From Pseudobdellovibrionaceae bacterium (GTDB lineage Bacteria; Bdellovibrionota; Bdellovibrionia; Bdellovibrionales; Bdellovibrionaceae), in the NCBI GenBank assembly GCA_016719575.1, contig JADJYV010000013.1, forward strand, positions 1,674,001-1,738,000: a stretch of DNA of 64,000 nt, read 5' to 3'. The position numbers and the translations under genes are program-made. The notes below the pieces were generated by a model. That model did no database searches. It was not told where the DNA came from and saw only the letters and a list, made by a program, of their open reading frames with translations. This document shows positions 30,414 to 39,529 of the stretch, piece by piece (positions within the stretch are counted from its first letter, which is position 1; each line of letters begins with the position of its first letter).

Positions 30414-31829
30414 CTAAGTATTGGCTCCAGGAGCGAAGTTGCGCGGCCTGCTAGGCATTGGCGGGGGCGCCTGGGACGGCTTGCTAATTACCGCCGGGCC
30501 AAGTGATTCAGGGTCTGGATCACGGAACCGGGAGAATTTGGCATCAAAGCGAAGCTTAACGGTTCCAGTTGCCCCGTTACGTTGCTTGCCGATTATAATC
30601 TCAGCATGGCCCTGCTTTTCAGGGTCGTCTTTATCGTAGTAGTCATCACGATAAAGCATCATAATAACATCCGCATCTTGTTCAATGGACCCAGACTCGC
30701 GGAGATCTGACAACATAGGACGACGATCCGAGCGCCCCTCCACTCCTCGGTTTAGCTGAGCTAGAGCGATCACAGGAACTTGTAGTTCTTTTGCGAGAAC
30801 TTTTAAAGACTTTGAAATCTCAGAGACGGCGCGCTCCCGACTCTCTACCTTTTGCTTTAAGTCCATTAGTTGTAAGTAGTCGATCATGACCAAATCGAGT
30901 CCATGCTGGGCTTTTAATCGGCGACAACGTGCTCTAATTTCGAAGGGACTTATTCCGGGAGTGTCGTCAATAAATAAGCTGGCCTCACTAAGGGTTCCGG
31001 CAGCGCTAATGAGCTTAGGCCATGAAGAATCTTGGATACGCCCGGTTCGAATTTCGCCCATGCTCACTTTGGCTTCAGCAGACAAAAGTCGCATCATCAT
31101 GGGCTCTTTTCCCATCTCAAGAGAAAAATAAGCAACGGTCTTTTTAAGGCGCAAAGACGCGTGCTGGGCGATGTTTAAGCTGAGGGCGGTTTTACCCATT
31201 GAAGGTCGTGCGGCAATGATGGTTAGTTCGCCAGGGTGTAACCCGGCCGTCAATTCATCCATTCCCTTAAAGCCGGATGCAAGGCCGGTAATTTCAGCTT
31301 TGCGTTTAAAAAGCTCCTCGATTTTTTCAATGCTTGATTTGACAATTTCCATGGAGCCGACAAGGCCCTGCTTGGTTTTACTTTCGCCAACCTTGAGGAC
31401 TTCTGCCTCGGCCTGGTCTATCAGAGTTTCTATGTCTGCATAGTCCTGGTTATAGGCCCTTTCGATAAGACCGTTGCTAGTCGCGATGAGTCGCCGTAGA
31501 AGTGATTTCTCGCGGACGATCTCGACATGAGTTTTTATATTTGCTGACGAAATTGTTTTATCGATGAGGCTGACAAGATATTCATGCCCTCCGGAGGAGT
31601 CGAGTTCGTCACGTGACTGCAAGAGGTTGGTGACTGTGATAATATCTATGGGCTGGCTTCGATTATGCAAATCTCTGATAGCTTGGAAAATTTTTTGATT
31701 TGCTGGCTTGTAAAAATCAGTTGTGTCAATCAGGTCTGCGACCTCATCGAAGGCTTCTTGATCTAGCATCAAGCCGCCAATGATTGATTGTTCTGCCTCA
31801 AGATGCTGAGGTGGAATGCGCGTGCTCAT
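30414..31829 (-). CDS. dnaB: Replicative DNA helicase DnaB
   Basis: Hexameric 5'-3' helicase of the replisome. The N-terminal domain (IPPQHLEAEQSIIGGLMLD) is followed by a linker and a RecA-like core. The core has Walker A ARPSMGKTALSLNIA (about residues 204-218), Walker B LDLVMIDYLQLM, LAQLNRGVEGRSDRRPMLSDLRESGSIEQ and the arginine-finger region. The 471-residue length is usual, with a Pro-rich C-terminal tail. It is not next to rplI on the same strand, although the two are often neighbours. Confidence 0.97.
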   Translation of the reverse strand: MSTRIPPQHLEAEQSIIGGLMLDQEAFDEVADLIDTTDFYKPANQKIFQAIRDLHNRSQPIDIITVTNLLQSRDELDSSGGHEYLVSLIDKTISSANIKTHVEIVREKSLLRRLIATSNGLIERAYNQDYADIETLIDQAEAEVLKVGESKTKQGLVGSMEIVKSSIEKIEELFKRKAEITGLASGFKGMDELTAGLHPGELTIIAARPSMGKTALSLNIAQHASLRLKKTVAYFSLEMGKEPMMMRLLSAEAKVSMGEIRTGRIQDSSWPKLISAAGTLSEASLFIDDTPGISPFEIRARCRRLKAQHGLDLVMIDYLQLMDLKQKVESRERAVSEISKSLKVLAKELQVPVIALAQLNRGVEGRSDRRPMLSDLRESGSIEQDADVIMMLYRDDYYDKDDPEKQGHAEIIIGKQRNGATGTVKLRFDAKFSRFRDPDPESLGPAVISKPSQAPPPMPSRPRNFAPGANT

Positions 31830-31903
31830 AATCCCCCTAGAGACGCCTATTGACCTAAACAGAACTCCATTTTGTTTTGTTTTTGCAAAACCAAAAAGAA
31901 AGC

Positions 31904-32203
31904 CTAGTTATTTTTTTTAACACGAATTTTGTAATTGTCGATTTTCTTTTTCAACGTGTTGCGATTAATGCCAAGCATCTGTGCGGTTTTCACTTGGTTG
32001 CCGTTGTAGGCGCGCAAGGCAAGCTCTAGCAAAGGCTTTTCAACTTGCTCTATCACAACATTGTATAGGCCATTCAATTCAACTTGGGCTTCTTTTTGCT
32101 GAGCAAACAAAACTTCAAGCTTGCTCTTTACGAGTTTTTCAAGGCTAACGGATTGAAGATTTGCGACGAAAAGGTTGTCAGAACTGTTCAGGTTCGGTGT
32201 CAT
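31904..32203 (-). CDS. fis: Fis-family DNA-binding protein
   Basis: 99 residues. The C-terminal 45 match the Fis helix-turn-helix: LLELALRAYNGNQVKTAQML then GINRNTLKKKIDNYKI. The N-terminal half (about 15-50) could form the dimerising helices. In enterics Fis shapes nucleoid structure and regulates rRNA promoters; NtrC C-termini share this fold, but no AAA+ domain precedes it here. It lies between dnaB and queE, and another nucleoid protein, a histone, is 14 kb away. Confidence 0.85.
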   Translation of the reverse strand: MTPNLNSSDNLFVANLQSVSLEKLVKSKLEVLFAQQKEAQVELNGLYNVVIEQVEKPLLELALRAYNGNQVKTAQMLGINRNTLKKKIDNYKIRVKKNN

Positions 32204-32270
32204 GGAACTCCTAATTACATTAAGTAAATTATCCGCAATCGCCAGCCAGAATTATGAAGCCGGCTTTTGA

Positions 32271-32909
32271 CTAAACTCCGCGTTTTTCAGGAGACCAAAT
32301 ATACTTATGCAGTTGCAATTGCAACCTTGCAGATGAGTTTTGTTGTAAAATTTTTTCTGCCAACCAGCGTTCAGTAGTTTGGCCGTATGATGGGCTGTAT
32401 AAAACGACGAATTTTTCAAATAAATCATGTTGACGACAGAAATCTTCTGCCCAGTCGAAATCATTTTCAGTACAGATGACAAACTTAAATTCTGTGCTCG
32501 GTTGAGCAAAAAGAAGGTTTTCTGTTAGAAACGAACCGGCGGCACCGCTGTCAGGGGTCTTAACGTCAAGTATAACTTTAACCCGAGGGTCGACATATTC
32601 AATGCTCTTTGAGCCACTTGTTTCAAGAGAGACAAGATAGCCAGCAGAACAGAGCTCTGTCATCAAGGTGAAAATGGGTTTTTGCAACAGGGGCTCGCCG
32701 CCAGTTAGGCAAACATACTTCGTTTTGTGAGCCGCTATAGCAGAGAAGATTTCTAGGTTTGTTTGGTCGTTTCCTTCGAAATAAGAGTATTTTGTATCAC
32801 AATAAGTGCAACGTAAATTGCAGCCAGTTGTACGGACGAAAACGGTGGGGATGCCGACATAACTACTTTCGCCTTGAATACTATAAAAAATTTCATTTAT
32901 TTTTAACAT
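32271..32909 (-). CDS. queE: 7-carboxy-7-deazaguanine synthase QueE (radical SAM)
   Basis: Radical SAM enzyme that contracts 6-carboxytetrahydropterin to 7-carboxy-7-deazaguanine for queuosine. The N-terminus reads MLKINEIFYSIQGESSYVG, and the cluster motif is CNLRCTYCDTKYSYFEG, with the CxxxCxxC spacing. The SAM-binding CLTGGEPLLQ follows. I start at ATG 32909 because the upstream residues (MVWAHRPKTRVWN) are unlike the family; the ribosome site is weak. At 212 residues length is normal. The other que genes are not in the window. Confidence 0.93.
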   Translation of the reverse strand: MLKINEIFYSIQGESSYVGIPTVFVRTTGCNLRCTYCDTKYSYFEGNDQTNLEIFSAIAAHKTKYVCLTGGEPLLQKPIFTLMTELCSAGYLVSLETSGSKSIEYVDPRVKVILDVKTPDSGAAGSFLTENLLFAQPSTEFKFVICTENDFDWAEDFCRQHDLFEKFVVLYSPSYGQTTERWLAEKILQQNSSARLQLQLHKYIWSPEKRGV

Positions 32910-33013
32910 GTTCCAGACCCTTGTCTTGGGTCTATGTGCCCAGACCATATCCTAAAGTCAAGGCGGCATCTCCAAAGCTTTCCCAAATGCCCTAGATCCT
33001 GTAAATTTTTGTA

Positions 33014-35392
33014 ATGAACCTTATTTTAAAAAAATTTCGCCATGATATATTTGCAATTTCTTTTCTCGGTCTTGCATGCTTTTTCGCTCTTGCCCTGGCG
33101 AGCTTTAACCCCATCGATCCGTCACTTAACTCGTTGGGACAGGGATTGAGAGCCTCAAATCACTGTGGCCTTGTTGGCAGCTTCTTGGCAGACCTGCTTT
33201 ATCAATTTTTTGGTGTGACCGCATGGCTGATTGTCGCCGGCTTTTTAAAAGTTGCCTATGCTGGGTTTCGCCGTGAAGAATTGGATTTAAAAAATATCCG
33301 CTTTATTTGGGGACTTTTGTTGGTCATAAACCTCTCTAGCATTCTCTCCTTGTATTTGCCCGAAAAGAGAGTCTTCGCCAACCAGATTTATCTTGGCGGC
33401 CTACTGGGGCTTGGCGTCTCGCAAGCCTTGTTGCGGGCTTTTAATTATGTTGGAGTGCAGGTTGTTTTATGGAGCCTTTCCGCCGTGCTTGTGGTGTTTT
33501 ATTCAGAAAGAACGGTTAAAGAACTTTTTGGTTGGCCCCGAGACATTTTAAGGGCGTTCGCGGCGTGGGGACCAGCGATTCGTCTTTCAAAGAGAGCCAT
33601 TGAATTTGCGGGCATCGGCAAAAAGAAGATAACGAAGTCGAAAATAGAAGAAGCACCAAACAAAAGGTTCTTTAACATGAAGAACGAAGACTTTGTTGAA
33701 TCGTCGGCGCAAGGCGACGAGACATCAAAACCTCGGCCAAAGGGGGTTACAAGTGCTTTCGGAGAGAGCCAAAATACGGACGAATTTTTTTTTGATGACG
33801 AGGCGCCCGCAATCAAAGCCCAGACAAAACGTAAAGTCATCTTAAAGACAAAAGTTCCGCAAAAAGTCGCAAACTGGCAAATGCCAAAGTTATCTTTACT
33901 AGAAGATCCTCCAGCGACCAGAATTAAAATCGATGAGAAAGAGATTCGTCGAAAGGCAGAGCTTTTAGTAGATAAGCTAAAGCAGTTTAATGTTGAAGGA
34001 CAGATTGTTGCAATAAAGCCTGGGCCGGCTGTGACAATGTTTGAATTTAAGCCAAATGTAGATGTGAAGCTTAGTAAGATTACTGAGTTAGCAGACGACT
34101 TGTCTTTAGCTCTAAGCAGCGAATCACTTCGAATTATTGCCCCTATTCCTGGGCGTGACGTTGTCGGTATCGAAACGTCAAATGCTCAGAGAGAAACAGT
34201 TTATCTGAAGGATCTTTTAGCGGAAGATAACTTTTGGTCAGAAGAAGTAAAATTACCCATTTCTCTTGGTAAGCAGGCAAATGGCGAACCGAAGATTGTG
34301 GATCTTCGCAAAATGCCGCACTTGCTAGTGGCTGGGACAACGGGCTCCGGGAAGTCCGTGTTTACTGTTTCTTCAATTACCGGAATGCTTTTCAAGCACT
34401 CACCAAAAACGCTACGATTGATCTTGGTTGACCCTAAGCAAGTAGACCTGGCCGCCTTTTCCAGCGTTCCTCATTTGATTATGCCACCAGTAACGGATCC
34501 CAAAAAGGCCGTTTCGGCACTTCGTTGGGCAGTCAAAGAAATGGAAAAGCGTAATAAATCTATGTCAAAGTTTGGCGCTCGAAAGCTCGAAGAGTTCAAC
34601 GAAATCGTTGGCAATTTAGCGGCGGATAAAATTGCAGAACACGAGAAGCTAAATCAGGAGCTCGAAAACCAAGGAATCGCAAAGCTAGAGCAATATTACT
34701 ATACGCCTCAGCCATACATTATGATAGTTGTAGAAGAGTTTGCCGACCTAATGGCTGTTGATAAGGTGAATGTTGAGCAGACAATTATTCGACTTGCGCA
34801 AATGGCACGCGCTTGTGGGATTCACCTCATGTTGGCGATGCAGTCCCCTCGCAAAGAGGTTGTAACGGGTTTAATTAAAACAAATATTCCTGGTCGAATT
34901 AGCTTTAAAGTAGCGGGCAAGATGGATTCGAGAATTATCTTGGATGAAATGGGAGCGGAACGCTTGCTTGCAAATGGAGACATGTTGTTTTTGGCGCCAG
35001 GAGTTTCGAAACCAATGCGGCACCACGGCCCATTCCTGAAGGACTCAGAGATTAATGCGGTTGCAAAGTTTTGGTCAGACCAAGCAGCGCCAGAATTTGA
35101 TCCGCTGGCGATGAAAGCACTTGATGGCTTTGCCGGCGGGAGTGCAGGAGAAGATGGCGACGTTGGGGGTGGCGATGGTTTTGGCGATCAAGAGCACGAC
35201 GAACGTTATGACGAAATACTTTCTTGGGCGGCGGACCAAAAAGAGGTGAGCGCCTCCTTGATTCAAAGAAAATTTAGACTAGGATATCCACGCGCCGCGA
35301 GAATCATCGAAATTTTCGAAAAAGAAGGCGTTGTGGGGCCGGCCAATGGCAGCAAGCCGCGTCAAGTCCTGGTGAATAGTTTGCGAGAATAG
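33014..35392 (+). CDS. ftsK: DNA translocase FtsK/SpoIIIE
   Basis: Septal DNA pump that clears chromosome ends during division. About four transmembrane helices occupy residues 10-165. An acidic linker (about 200-285) leads to the motor: alpha domain LLVDKLKQFNVEGQI, Walker A VAGTTGSGKSVF (about 440-451) and Walker B-like MIVVEEFADLM. A glycine-rich spacer near 705-725 precedes a winged-helix gamma domain (DEILSWAADQKEVSASLIQR, then RLGYPRAARI), which reads KOPS-type sequences. The 792 residues make a compact FtsK. Confidence 0.95.
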   Translation: MNLILKKFRHDIFAISFLGLACFFALALASFNPIDPSLNSLGQGLRASNHCGLVGSFLADLLYQFFGVTAWLIVAGFLKVAYAGFRREELDLKNIRFIWGLLLVINLSSILSLYLPEKRVFANQIYLGGLLGLGVSQALLRAFNYVGVQVVLWSLSAVLVVFYSERTVKELFGWPRDILRAFAAWGPAIRLSKRAIEFAGIGKKKITKSKIEEAPNKRFFNMKNEDFVESSAQGDETSKPRPKGVTSAFGESQNTDEFFFDDEAPAIKAQTKRKVILKTKVPQKVANWQMPKLSLLEDPPATRIKIDEKEIRRKAELLVDKLKQFNVEGQIVAIKPGPAVTMFEFKPNVDVKLSKITELADDLSLALSSESLRIIAPIPGRDVVGIETSNAQRETVYLKDLLAEDNFWSEEVKLPISLGKQANGEPKIVDLRKMPHLLVAGTTGSGKSVFTVSSITGMLFKHSPKTLRLILVDPKQVDLAAFSSVPHLIMPPVTDPKKAVSALRWAVKEMEKRNKSMSKFGARKLEEFNEIVGNLAADKIAEHEKLNQELENQGIAKLEQYYYTPQPYIMIVVEEFADLMAVDKVNVEQTIIRLAQMARACGIHLMLAMQSPRKEVVTGLIKTNIPGRISFKVAGKMDSRIILDEMGAERLLANGDMLFLAPGVSKPMRHHGPFLKDSEINAVAKFWSDQAAPEFDPLAMKALDGFAGGSAGEDGDVGGGDGFGDQEHDERYDEILSWAADQKEVSASLIQRKFRLGYPRAARIIEIFEKEGVVGPANGSKPRQVLVNSLRE

Positions 35393-35403
35393 GAGCTCTA
35401 AAC

Positions 35404-35432
35404 TTGACACTGAACTTGAACATGATCTGATT
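35404..35432 (+). promoter_or_regulatory. Possible promoter before the 35465 gene
   Basis: A consensus -35 TTGACA at 35404-35409 is followed 16-18 bp later by a weak -10-like TGATTA region. It lies just after the ftsK stop, 30-60 bp before the start. It is plausible as a separate start site, but the -10 is poor. Confidence 0.4.
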
Positions 35433-35464
35433 ACCACTAACAAATTATGTTCAAGGAGGACAAA

Positions 35465-36040
35465 GTGTTTAAAGCAATCATTACAGCTCTTGGTTTGTCA
35501 GTCGCAGTTCAGGCTCAAGCCACAACGGTTTTTGACGTTTTTCGTGAGACCCAGTCGTCTGCAATTATGTCTCAGGCGCGAACCCAGGGACTCGATTGGA
35601 AAGTTGGAGACCAAAATAATTACAATTTGGACATGGGTGGATTTATCAAAGGATCTATGAGCATGAAGTGCCGCGAAATCAGCTCTGAAGGTTTATGGGT
35701 TGATCAAGATATGGATCTAGGCTTTGCTGGCAAGCAACAGGCGTCAATGTTAATTGATCCTAATACAGGCGAAATTAAGAAAATGATCGTTAACGGCAAA
35801 GAACAGCAAGTACCAAAGCAAAATGTTGAGATTATCTCTGTCACAGAGGATAAAATTACAGTTCCAGCTGGTACTTTTGAGTGCATCCATGCTGTGATTA
35901 AAGACAAAGACAACAATCAAGAGACAAATGCTTGGATTAATCCAGAGCAAATTCCTCTTTCAGGAATGCTTAAAACAATTCAGCCAAGTCAATTTGGCGA
36001 AGTTAATGTCGAACTAACTTCATTTAATAAAGCAAAATAA
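35465..36040 (+). CDS. Secreted protein of unknown function (DUF3108-like shape)
   Basis: An AAGGAGG site and GTG at 35465 fix this start, and a frame beginning at 35447 is unlikely. The N-terminus is a signal peptide (about 1-19, ending VQAQA). The 172 mature-range residues are beta-rich with repeated MDLGF, ITVPAGTFECIHA and NAWINPEQIPLSG features, which recall DUF3108 or LolA-like half-barrels. The single Cys pair (MKCREI, FECIH) could form a disulfide. Its stop overlaps the next gene's ATG, so translation is coupled. Confidence 0.75.
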   Translation: MFKAIITALGLSVAVQAQATTVFDVFRETQSSAIMSQARTQGLDWKVGDQNNYNLDMGGFIKGSMSMKCREISSEGLWVDQDMDLGFAGKQQASMLIDPNTGEIKKMIVNGKEQQVPKQNVEIISVTEDKITVPAGTFECIHAVIKDKDNNQETNAWINPEQIPLSGMLKTIQPSQFGEVNVELTSFNKAK

Positions 36041-36915
36041 TGATTCTTAGGTCAACAATAAGGGCTGCCATGATTATGGCAGCTTTTTTTATTTTAACAC
36101 CGTTGGTATGGTCAGCGCCAAAGCAAAGCGCCGCGAAAAATGCGGAAACACAAAAAGATATTATCGAAAAAGCGTTCAATTTAAGCCTTCAAAAAGACAG
36201 GGCTCAGGCGATGAACATCTTGATTGCGGCAATTAAACAAGAGAGCGCTCGCAATGTTGATACGTCAGAGCTAAAAAAAGCGCTAGAGCAAATTTCCTAC
36301 GTCTTTTACACGGAGAGGGCCCAACAGACTTATGAGCTCGCACTCTCACTAAAACATACAGATGCTCCGCAGGCTCAACAAAAAATTTCGGAAGCGTTGC
36401 GATTGGAGCCAGACAATCGAAGTCTTTTTATTGAAATGCTGAGATTGCTTATCACGAAGGGCGATTGTCAGTCGGCCGTAGAGAGCGCAACAAAAGAGCG
36501 AATGCGAGATTCTTACGATGAAAATCTCGTCCTTCTTCAAGCTCAGGCATTAGCTTGTGTGGGCAACTGGGAGGGTTATGTTAAGGCGAAAGAGGGTTTA
36601 GAAATAAAAAAATCAGGTCTATATAAATTTTGGTTGATCCTTGAGCTGGAACACAATTTTGCATTAAAAAATTCGAACAAGGCAAAAGAGAACTTAGCGG
36701 CACTTCTAAAGGTCGACCCGAAGTACCCGGAGCTTCATTACTGGCGTTGGCGCGCCGCAACCGGAAAAGAAAAAGAACTCTTCGCGCAGCGATATCTTAA
36801 AGAATGCACCAATATTTCCAGCGGAGTGTACAGACAGTATATGACAGACGTAAGTCTCTGTCGTAAGGTATCTGAAGTTGAGGCAACAAGAAAAAATGCA
36901 AATAATCCGACATAA
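36040..36915 (+). CDS. Secreted TPR-repeat protein, function unknown
   Basis: 291 residues with a signal-like hydrophobic segment (about 10-27, ending VWSAPK). TPR-like helical repeats follow (QKISEALRLEPDNRSLFIEM; LVLLQAQALACVGNWEGYVK; KENLAALLKVDPKYPELHYW). The ATG at 36040 overlaps the upstream stop; a second ATG at 36070 would also give a signal peptide. A strong terminator-like hairpin lies inside the first codons (36064-36090). The 3' end overlaps the LptM-like gene by 20 bp. Confidence 0.8.
   Translation: MILRSTIRAAMIMAAFFILTPLVWSAPKQSAAKNAETQKDIIEKAFNLSLQKDRAQAMNILIAAIKQESARNVDTSELKKALEQISYVFYTERAQQTYELALSLKHTDAPQAQQKISEALRLEPDNRSLFIEMLRLLITKGDCQSAVESATKERMRDSYDENLVLLQAQALACVGNWEGYVKAKEGLEIKKSGLYKFWLILELEHNFALKNSNKAKENLAALLKVDPKYPELHYWRWRAATGKEKELFAQRYLKECTNISSGVYRQYMTDVSLCRKVSEVEATRKNANNPT
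36064..36090 (+). terminator. Terminator-like hairpin inside the start of a coding sequence
   Basis: A perfect 8-bp stem (GCTGCCAT/ATGGCAGC, loop GATT) is followed by seven T residues. It lies 24 bp past the stop of the 35465 gene, within codons 9-17 of the TPR gene. It has all features of an intrinsic terminator and could attenuate the downstream gene unless ribosomes disturb it. Confidence 0.75.
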
Positions 36916-37069
36916 AAAACATGTTTTTTTGGTTTTGATCTCTCTCACAATGATGGGCTGTGGAGTCAAAGGAAAACCGATGCCCCCTTCTGAATTGCCA
37001 CCAATCGGACAAGGCGAGCCACAATCCTCAAATAAAAAAGAAGACAAAAAATTTAATCAGAAAAGGTGA
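36896..37069 (+). CDS. lptM: LptM/YifL-like small lipoprotein upstream of dapF
   Basis: 57 residues from ATG 36896. A signal segment leads to MMGCGVKGKPMPPSE, where Cys is followed by the GxKGxxxxP pattern of the LptM (YifL) family. In E. coli LptM helps the LptD-LptE LPS translocon mature and is encoded just before dapF. Here dapF also follows directly, overlapping by 4 bp. The remainder is Pro/Gln/Lys-rich and flexible. It is often missed in annotation because it is short. Confidence 0.8.
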   Translation: MQIIRHKKHVFLVLISLTMMGCGVKGKPMPPSELPPIGQGEPQSSNKKEDKKFNQKR

Positions 37070-37932
37070 ACAAAATGGCCTTTCTGCCGATTCCACTAGT
37101 TAAAATGTCAGGAGCTGGAAATACTTTTGTTCTCGTGGATTCTACGAGGACTTCAACTTGGTGCGAGCTAGAGAAAAAACTTAGAATCAAGCGAGGATCC
37201 TTTGCAAAAATGATCTGTGACCGAACAATGGGGGTTTCTGCGGACGGAGTTTTGTTTCTCGAAGACCCCGAAACCCGCGAAGAGGCGCGCTATCGATGGG
37301 ATTTTTTTAATGCGGATGGCTCGTCTGCCGAAATGTGTGGCAATGCCGCTCGTTGCGCCGCTCTTTTTGCTAATAAATATTTATCCTCTGGAGTTAACGG
37401 AAGATATGAGTTTTTAACTGGAGCGGGGCTGGTTGCAACCCAAATTTTGGGTGACGACAATGTCCGCGTTATTATGCCGCCGATAGAAGATTTTCAAAAA
37501 GAGAAAGTTTTGGTAATCGACGGAAGACAAGAAAAGTTTGCATTTTTAAATTCTGGCGTTCCGCACTTAATAAGAGAACTAGAGCATTTCGGCGATGCAA
37601 CAGCGCTCAAAGAGTTTGCACGAAAAGCACGAAGCCATACTGATCTTGCGCCGGCAGGAGCGAATGTTACGTTATACTGCAGGGAACACGAGGGAGTAAT
37701 TAAGGCGGTGACTTACGAAAGAGGAGTCGAAGAGTACACACAAGCTTGTGGTACGGGGGCTGTCGCCGCTGCCTATGTCGAATTTGTAAAGTCAAAAGTT
37801 AGAAATATTGATGTTCATATGCCGGGAGGGATATTAAACATTCAGTTTTCTGAGACCTCAAAGCATCCAATGATGAGTGGAAATGCTGTGTTTGTTTTAG
37901 AGTTCCAATATTTTTTTGAGGTGATTGCATGA
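37066..37932 (+). CDS. dapF: Diaminopimelate epimerase
   Basis: Converts LL- to meso-diaminopimelate for peptidoglycan and lysine. Both catalytic cysteines are visible in EMCGNAARCAALF and QACGTGAVAAAY, and SGAGNTFVLVDS is at the N-terminus. At 288 residues length is normal. The start is GTG at 37066 in the overlap with the lipoprotein gene; ATG at 37075 is an alternative. It is first of a dapF-dapA-dapB cluster with 4-bp overlaps. Confidence 0.96.
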   Translation: MNKMAFLPIPLVKMSGAGNTFVLVDSTRTSTWCELEKKLRIKRGSFAKMICDRTMGVSADGVLFLEDPETREEARYRWDFFNADGSSAEMCGNAARCAALFANKYLSSGVNGRYEFLTGAGLVATQILGDDNVRVIMPPIEDFQKEKVLVIDGRQEKFAFLNSGVPHLIRELEHFGDATALKEFARKARSHTDLAPAGANVTLYCREHEGVIKAVTYERGVEEYTQACGTGAVAAAYVEFVKSKVRNIDVHMPGGILNIQFSETSKHPMMSGNAVFVLEFQYFFEVIA

Positions 37933-38813
37933 AAAATTTTAAAGCGGTAATGACAGCGTTAGTTACGCCATTTCGCGAGGGAGAAGTTGACTACAAATCA
38001 TTAGAAAGCCTCGTGCGACATCAAATAGAAAATGGCGTCGAGGGTTTTATTGTCAATGGCACAACGGCAGAGAGTCCAACCCTAACAGAGAATGAAGTGG
38101 CGAGTATTTTTGAAAAAGTCCGGTCTTGGGTCGGAGCGGGCGTCCCTCTTATTGTTGGCACGGGCACAAATAGTACAGCAAAGTCAGAAGAGCTATCTGA
38201 AAAGGCGGAGGCGTGGGGCGCTGATGGCGTGCTTGTCGTGGTTCCATATTATAACAAGCCTCCCCAGCGCGGGATGGTTAAGCATTTCACGGAGATTGCA
38301 AAATCGGTCAGTATTCCTGTGGTTTTATATAATGTTCCTGGCAGAACGATTTCTTCCCTTTCGCTTGAAAGCATCTACGAGCTAAGCAAGGTGCAAAATA
38401 TTGTTGGCATAAAAGAGGCCTCTGGAAATATCGAATTCGCAAAAGAAATTTCTAATGCGACAGGCCCGGAGTTTGTTCTTTTGTCGGGGGACGACGGCAC
38501 TTTTGTTGATTTTTTGGGAGCCGGCGGCCACGGAGTAGTTTCGGTTGCGAGCCATATTATTCCCAAACAAATGCTTTCTTGGAAACAGCTTGTTACTCAG
38601 GGCAAAATTGAAGAGGCTCGCAAAGAAAGTAAGAAATATCTTCCCCTAATTGATTTATTATTTGTTGAGGCAAATCCGATTCCAGTCAAAATGGCTCTTT
38701 ATCAAATGGGCATAATTGCGTCTCCGGAGCTAAGAAGCCCTCTGATGACTTTGGCCGAGCCGCTGGCAGAGAAACTCAAGCGTGAAATGAAATCCTTGGG
38801 AGCTCTTCAATGA
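37929..38813 (+). CDS. dapA: 4-hydroxy-tetrahydrodipicolinate synthase
   Basis: Schiff-base aldolase joining pyruvate and aspartate semialdehyde. The (beta/alpha)8 fold motifs are present: TALVTPF, FIVNGTTAESPTL, YYNKPPQRGM, the catalytic tyrosine in LYNVPGRT and the lysine in GIKEASGN (near residue 162). The 294-residue length is usual. It overlaps dapF and dapB by ATGA-type junctions. Confidence 0.97.
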   Translation: MKNFKAVMTALVTPFREGEVDYKSLESLVRHQIENGVEGFIVNGTTAESPTLTENEVASIFEKVRSWVGAGVPLIVGTGTNSTAKSEELSEKAEAWGADGVLVVVPYYNKPPQRGMVKHFTEIAKSVSIPVVLYNVPGRTISSLSLESIYELSKVQNIVGIKEASGNIEFAKEISNATGPEFVLLSGDDGTFVDFLGAGGHGVVSVASHIIPKQMLSWKQLVTQGKIEEARKESKKYLPLIDLLFVEANPIPVKMALYQMGIIASPELRSPLMTLAEPLAEKLKREMKSLGALQ

Positions 38814-39529
38814 AGAAGAAAATAAAAGTCGGCCTGGTTGGTGCGAGCGGTAGAATGGGTCAAGAGATCGTAAAGGTTCTTAAAAAGACCCCCTCAGTCG
38901 AGCTTCACCTGGCTATTTGCCGTCAGTCATCTTTGGCGGAGTTTGCATATACTTGCGCAGAGCCCTCTTGTGCTGAGGCAAAAGACGTTGATCTTTGGAT
39001 TGATTTTTCTAGTCCGGAATTGCTTCAAAAGTTGCTGGCGGTCGCCGTTAAACATAAAGCCCCTGTAGTTTCTGGTACGACCGGACTTGGGACAAAGCAC
39101 CTTGCTGCGCTAAAAAAGTCGGCGAAGAGTATACCGGTATTGTGGGCTTCGAACATGAGCTTAGGTGTTGCTGTTTTAACCGAGGCCATGCGGGTTTTTG
39201 CTCGAATTCGCCAATTTGATTTTCAAATAGAAGAGTTCCACCATCGTAGAAAAATTGACAGCCCGAGCGGAACGGCGAAGACCCTGCAACAAGAACTTGA
39301 AGCTATTGTTGGACGAAATATCCCGGCACCGCTATCAATTCGCGGCGGAGGAATTTTTGGAATTCATAAAATCCACGCAATGTCAGAAGATGAGATTGTT
39401 GTTTTTGAACATACGGCTTTAAACAGAACCGTTTTTGCAAGTGGAGCTGTTGAGGCTGCCAAGTGGCTGTTTGTTAAGAAAAAAGGCATGTATTGCATGC
39501 GAGATGTTCTTTATAGTGAGACAAAATGA
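38810..39529 (+). CDS. dapB: 4-hydroxy-tetrahydrodipicolinate reductase
   Basis: NAD(P)H-dependent reductase following DapA. Motifs are the dinucleotide-binding GLVGASGRMGQEI, VVSGTTGL, SNMSLGV and the catalytic EFHHRRKIDSPSGTA. At 239 residues it is slightly shorter than E. coli DapB (273), as in many bacteria. Its stop overlaps the folK-like gene. Confidence 0.96.
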   Translation: MKKKIKVGLVGASGRMGQEIVKVLKKTPSVELHLAICRQSSLAEFAYTCAEPSCAEAKDVDLWIDFSSPELLQKLLAVAVKHKAPVVSGTTGLGTKHLAALKKSAKSIPVLWASNMSLGVAVLTEAMRVFARIRQFDFQIEEFHHRRKIDSPSGTAKTLQQELEAIVGRNIPAPLSIRGGGIFGIHKIHAMSEDEIVVFEHTALNRTVFASGAVEAAKWLFVKKKGMYCMRDVLYSETK

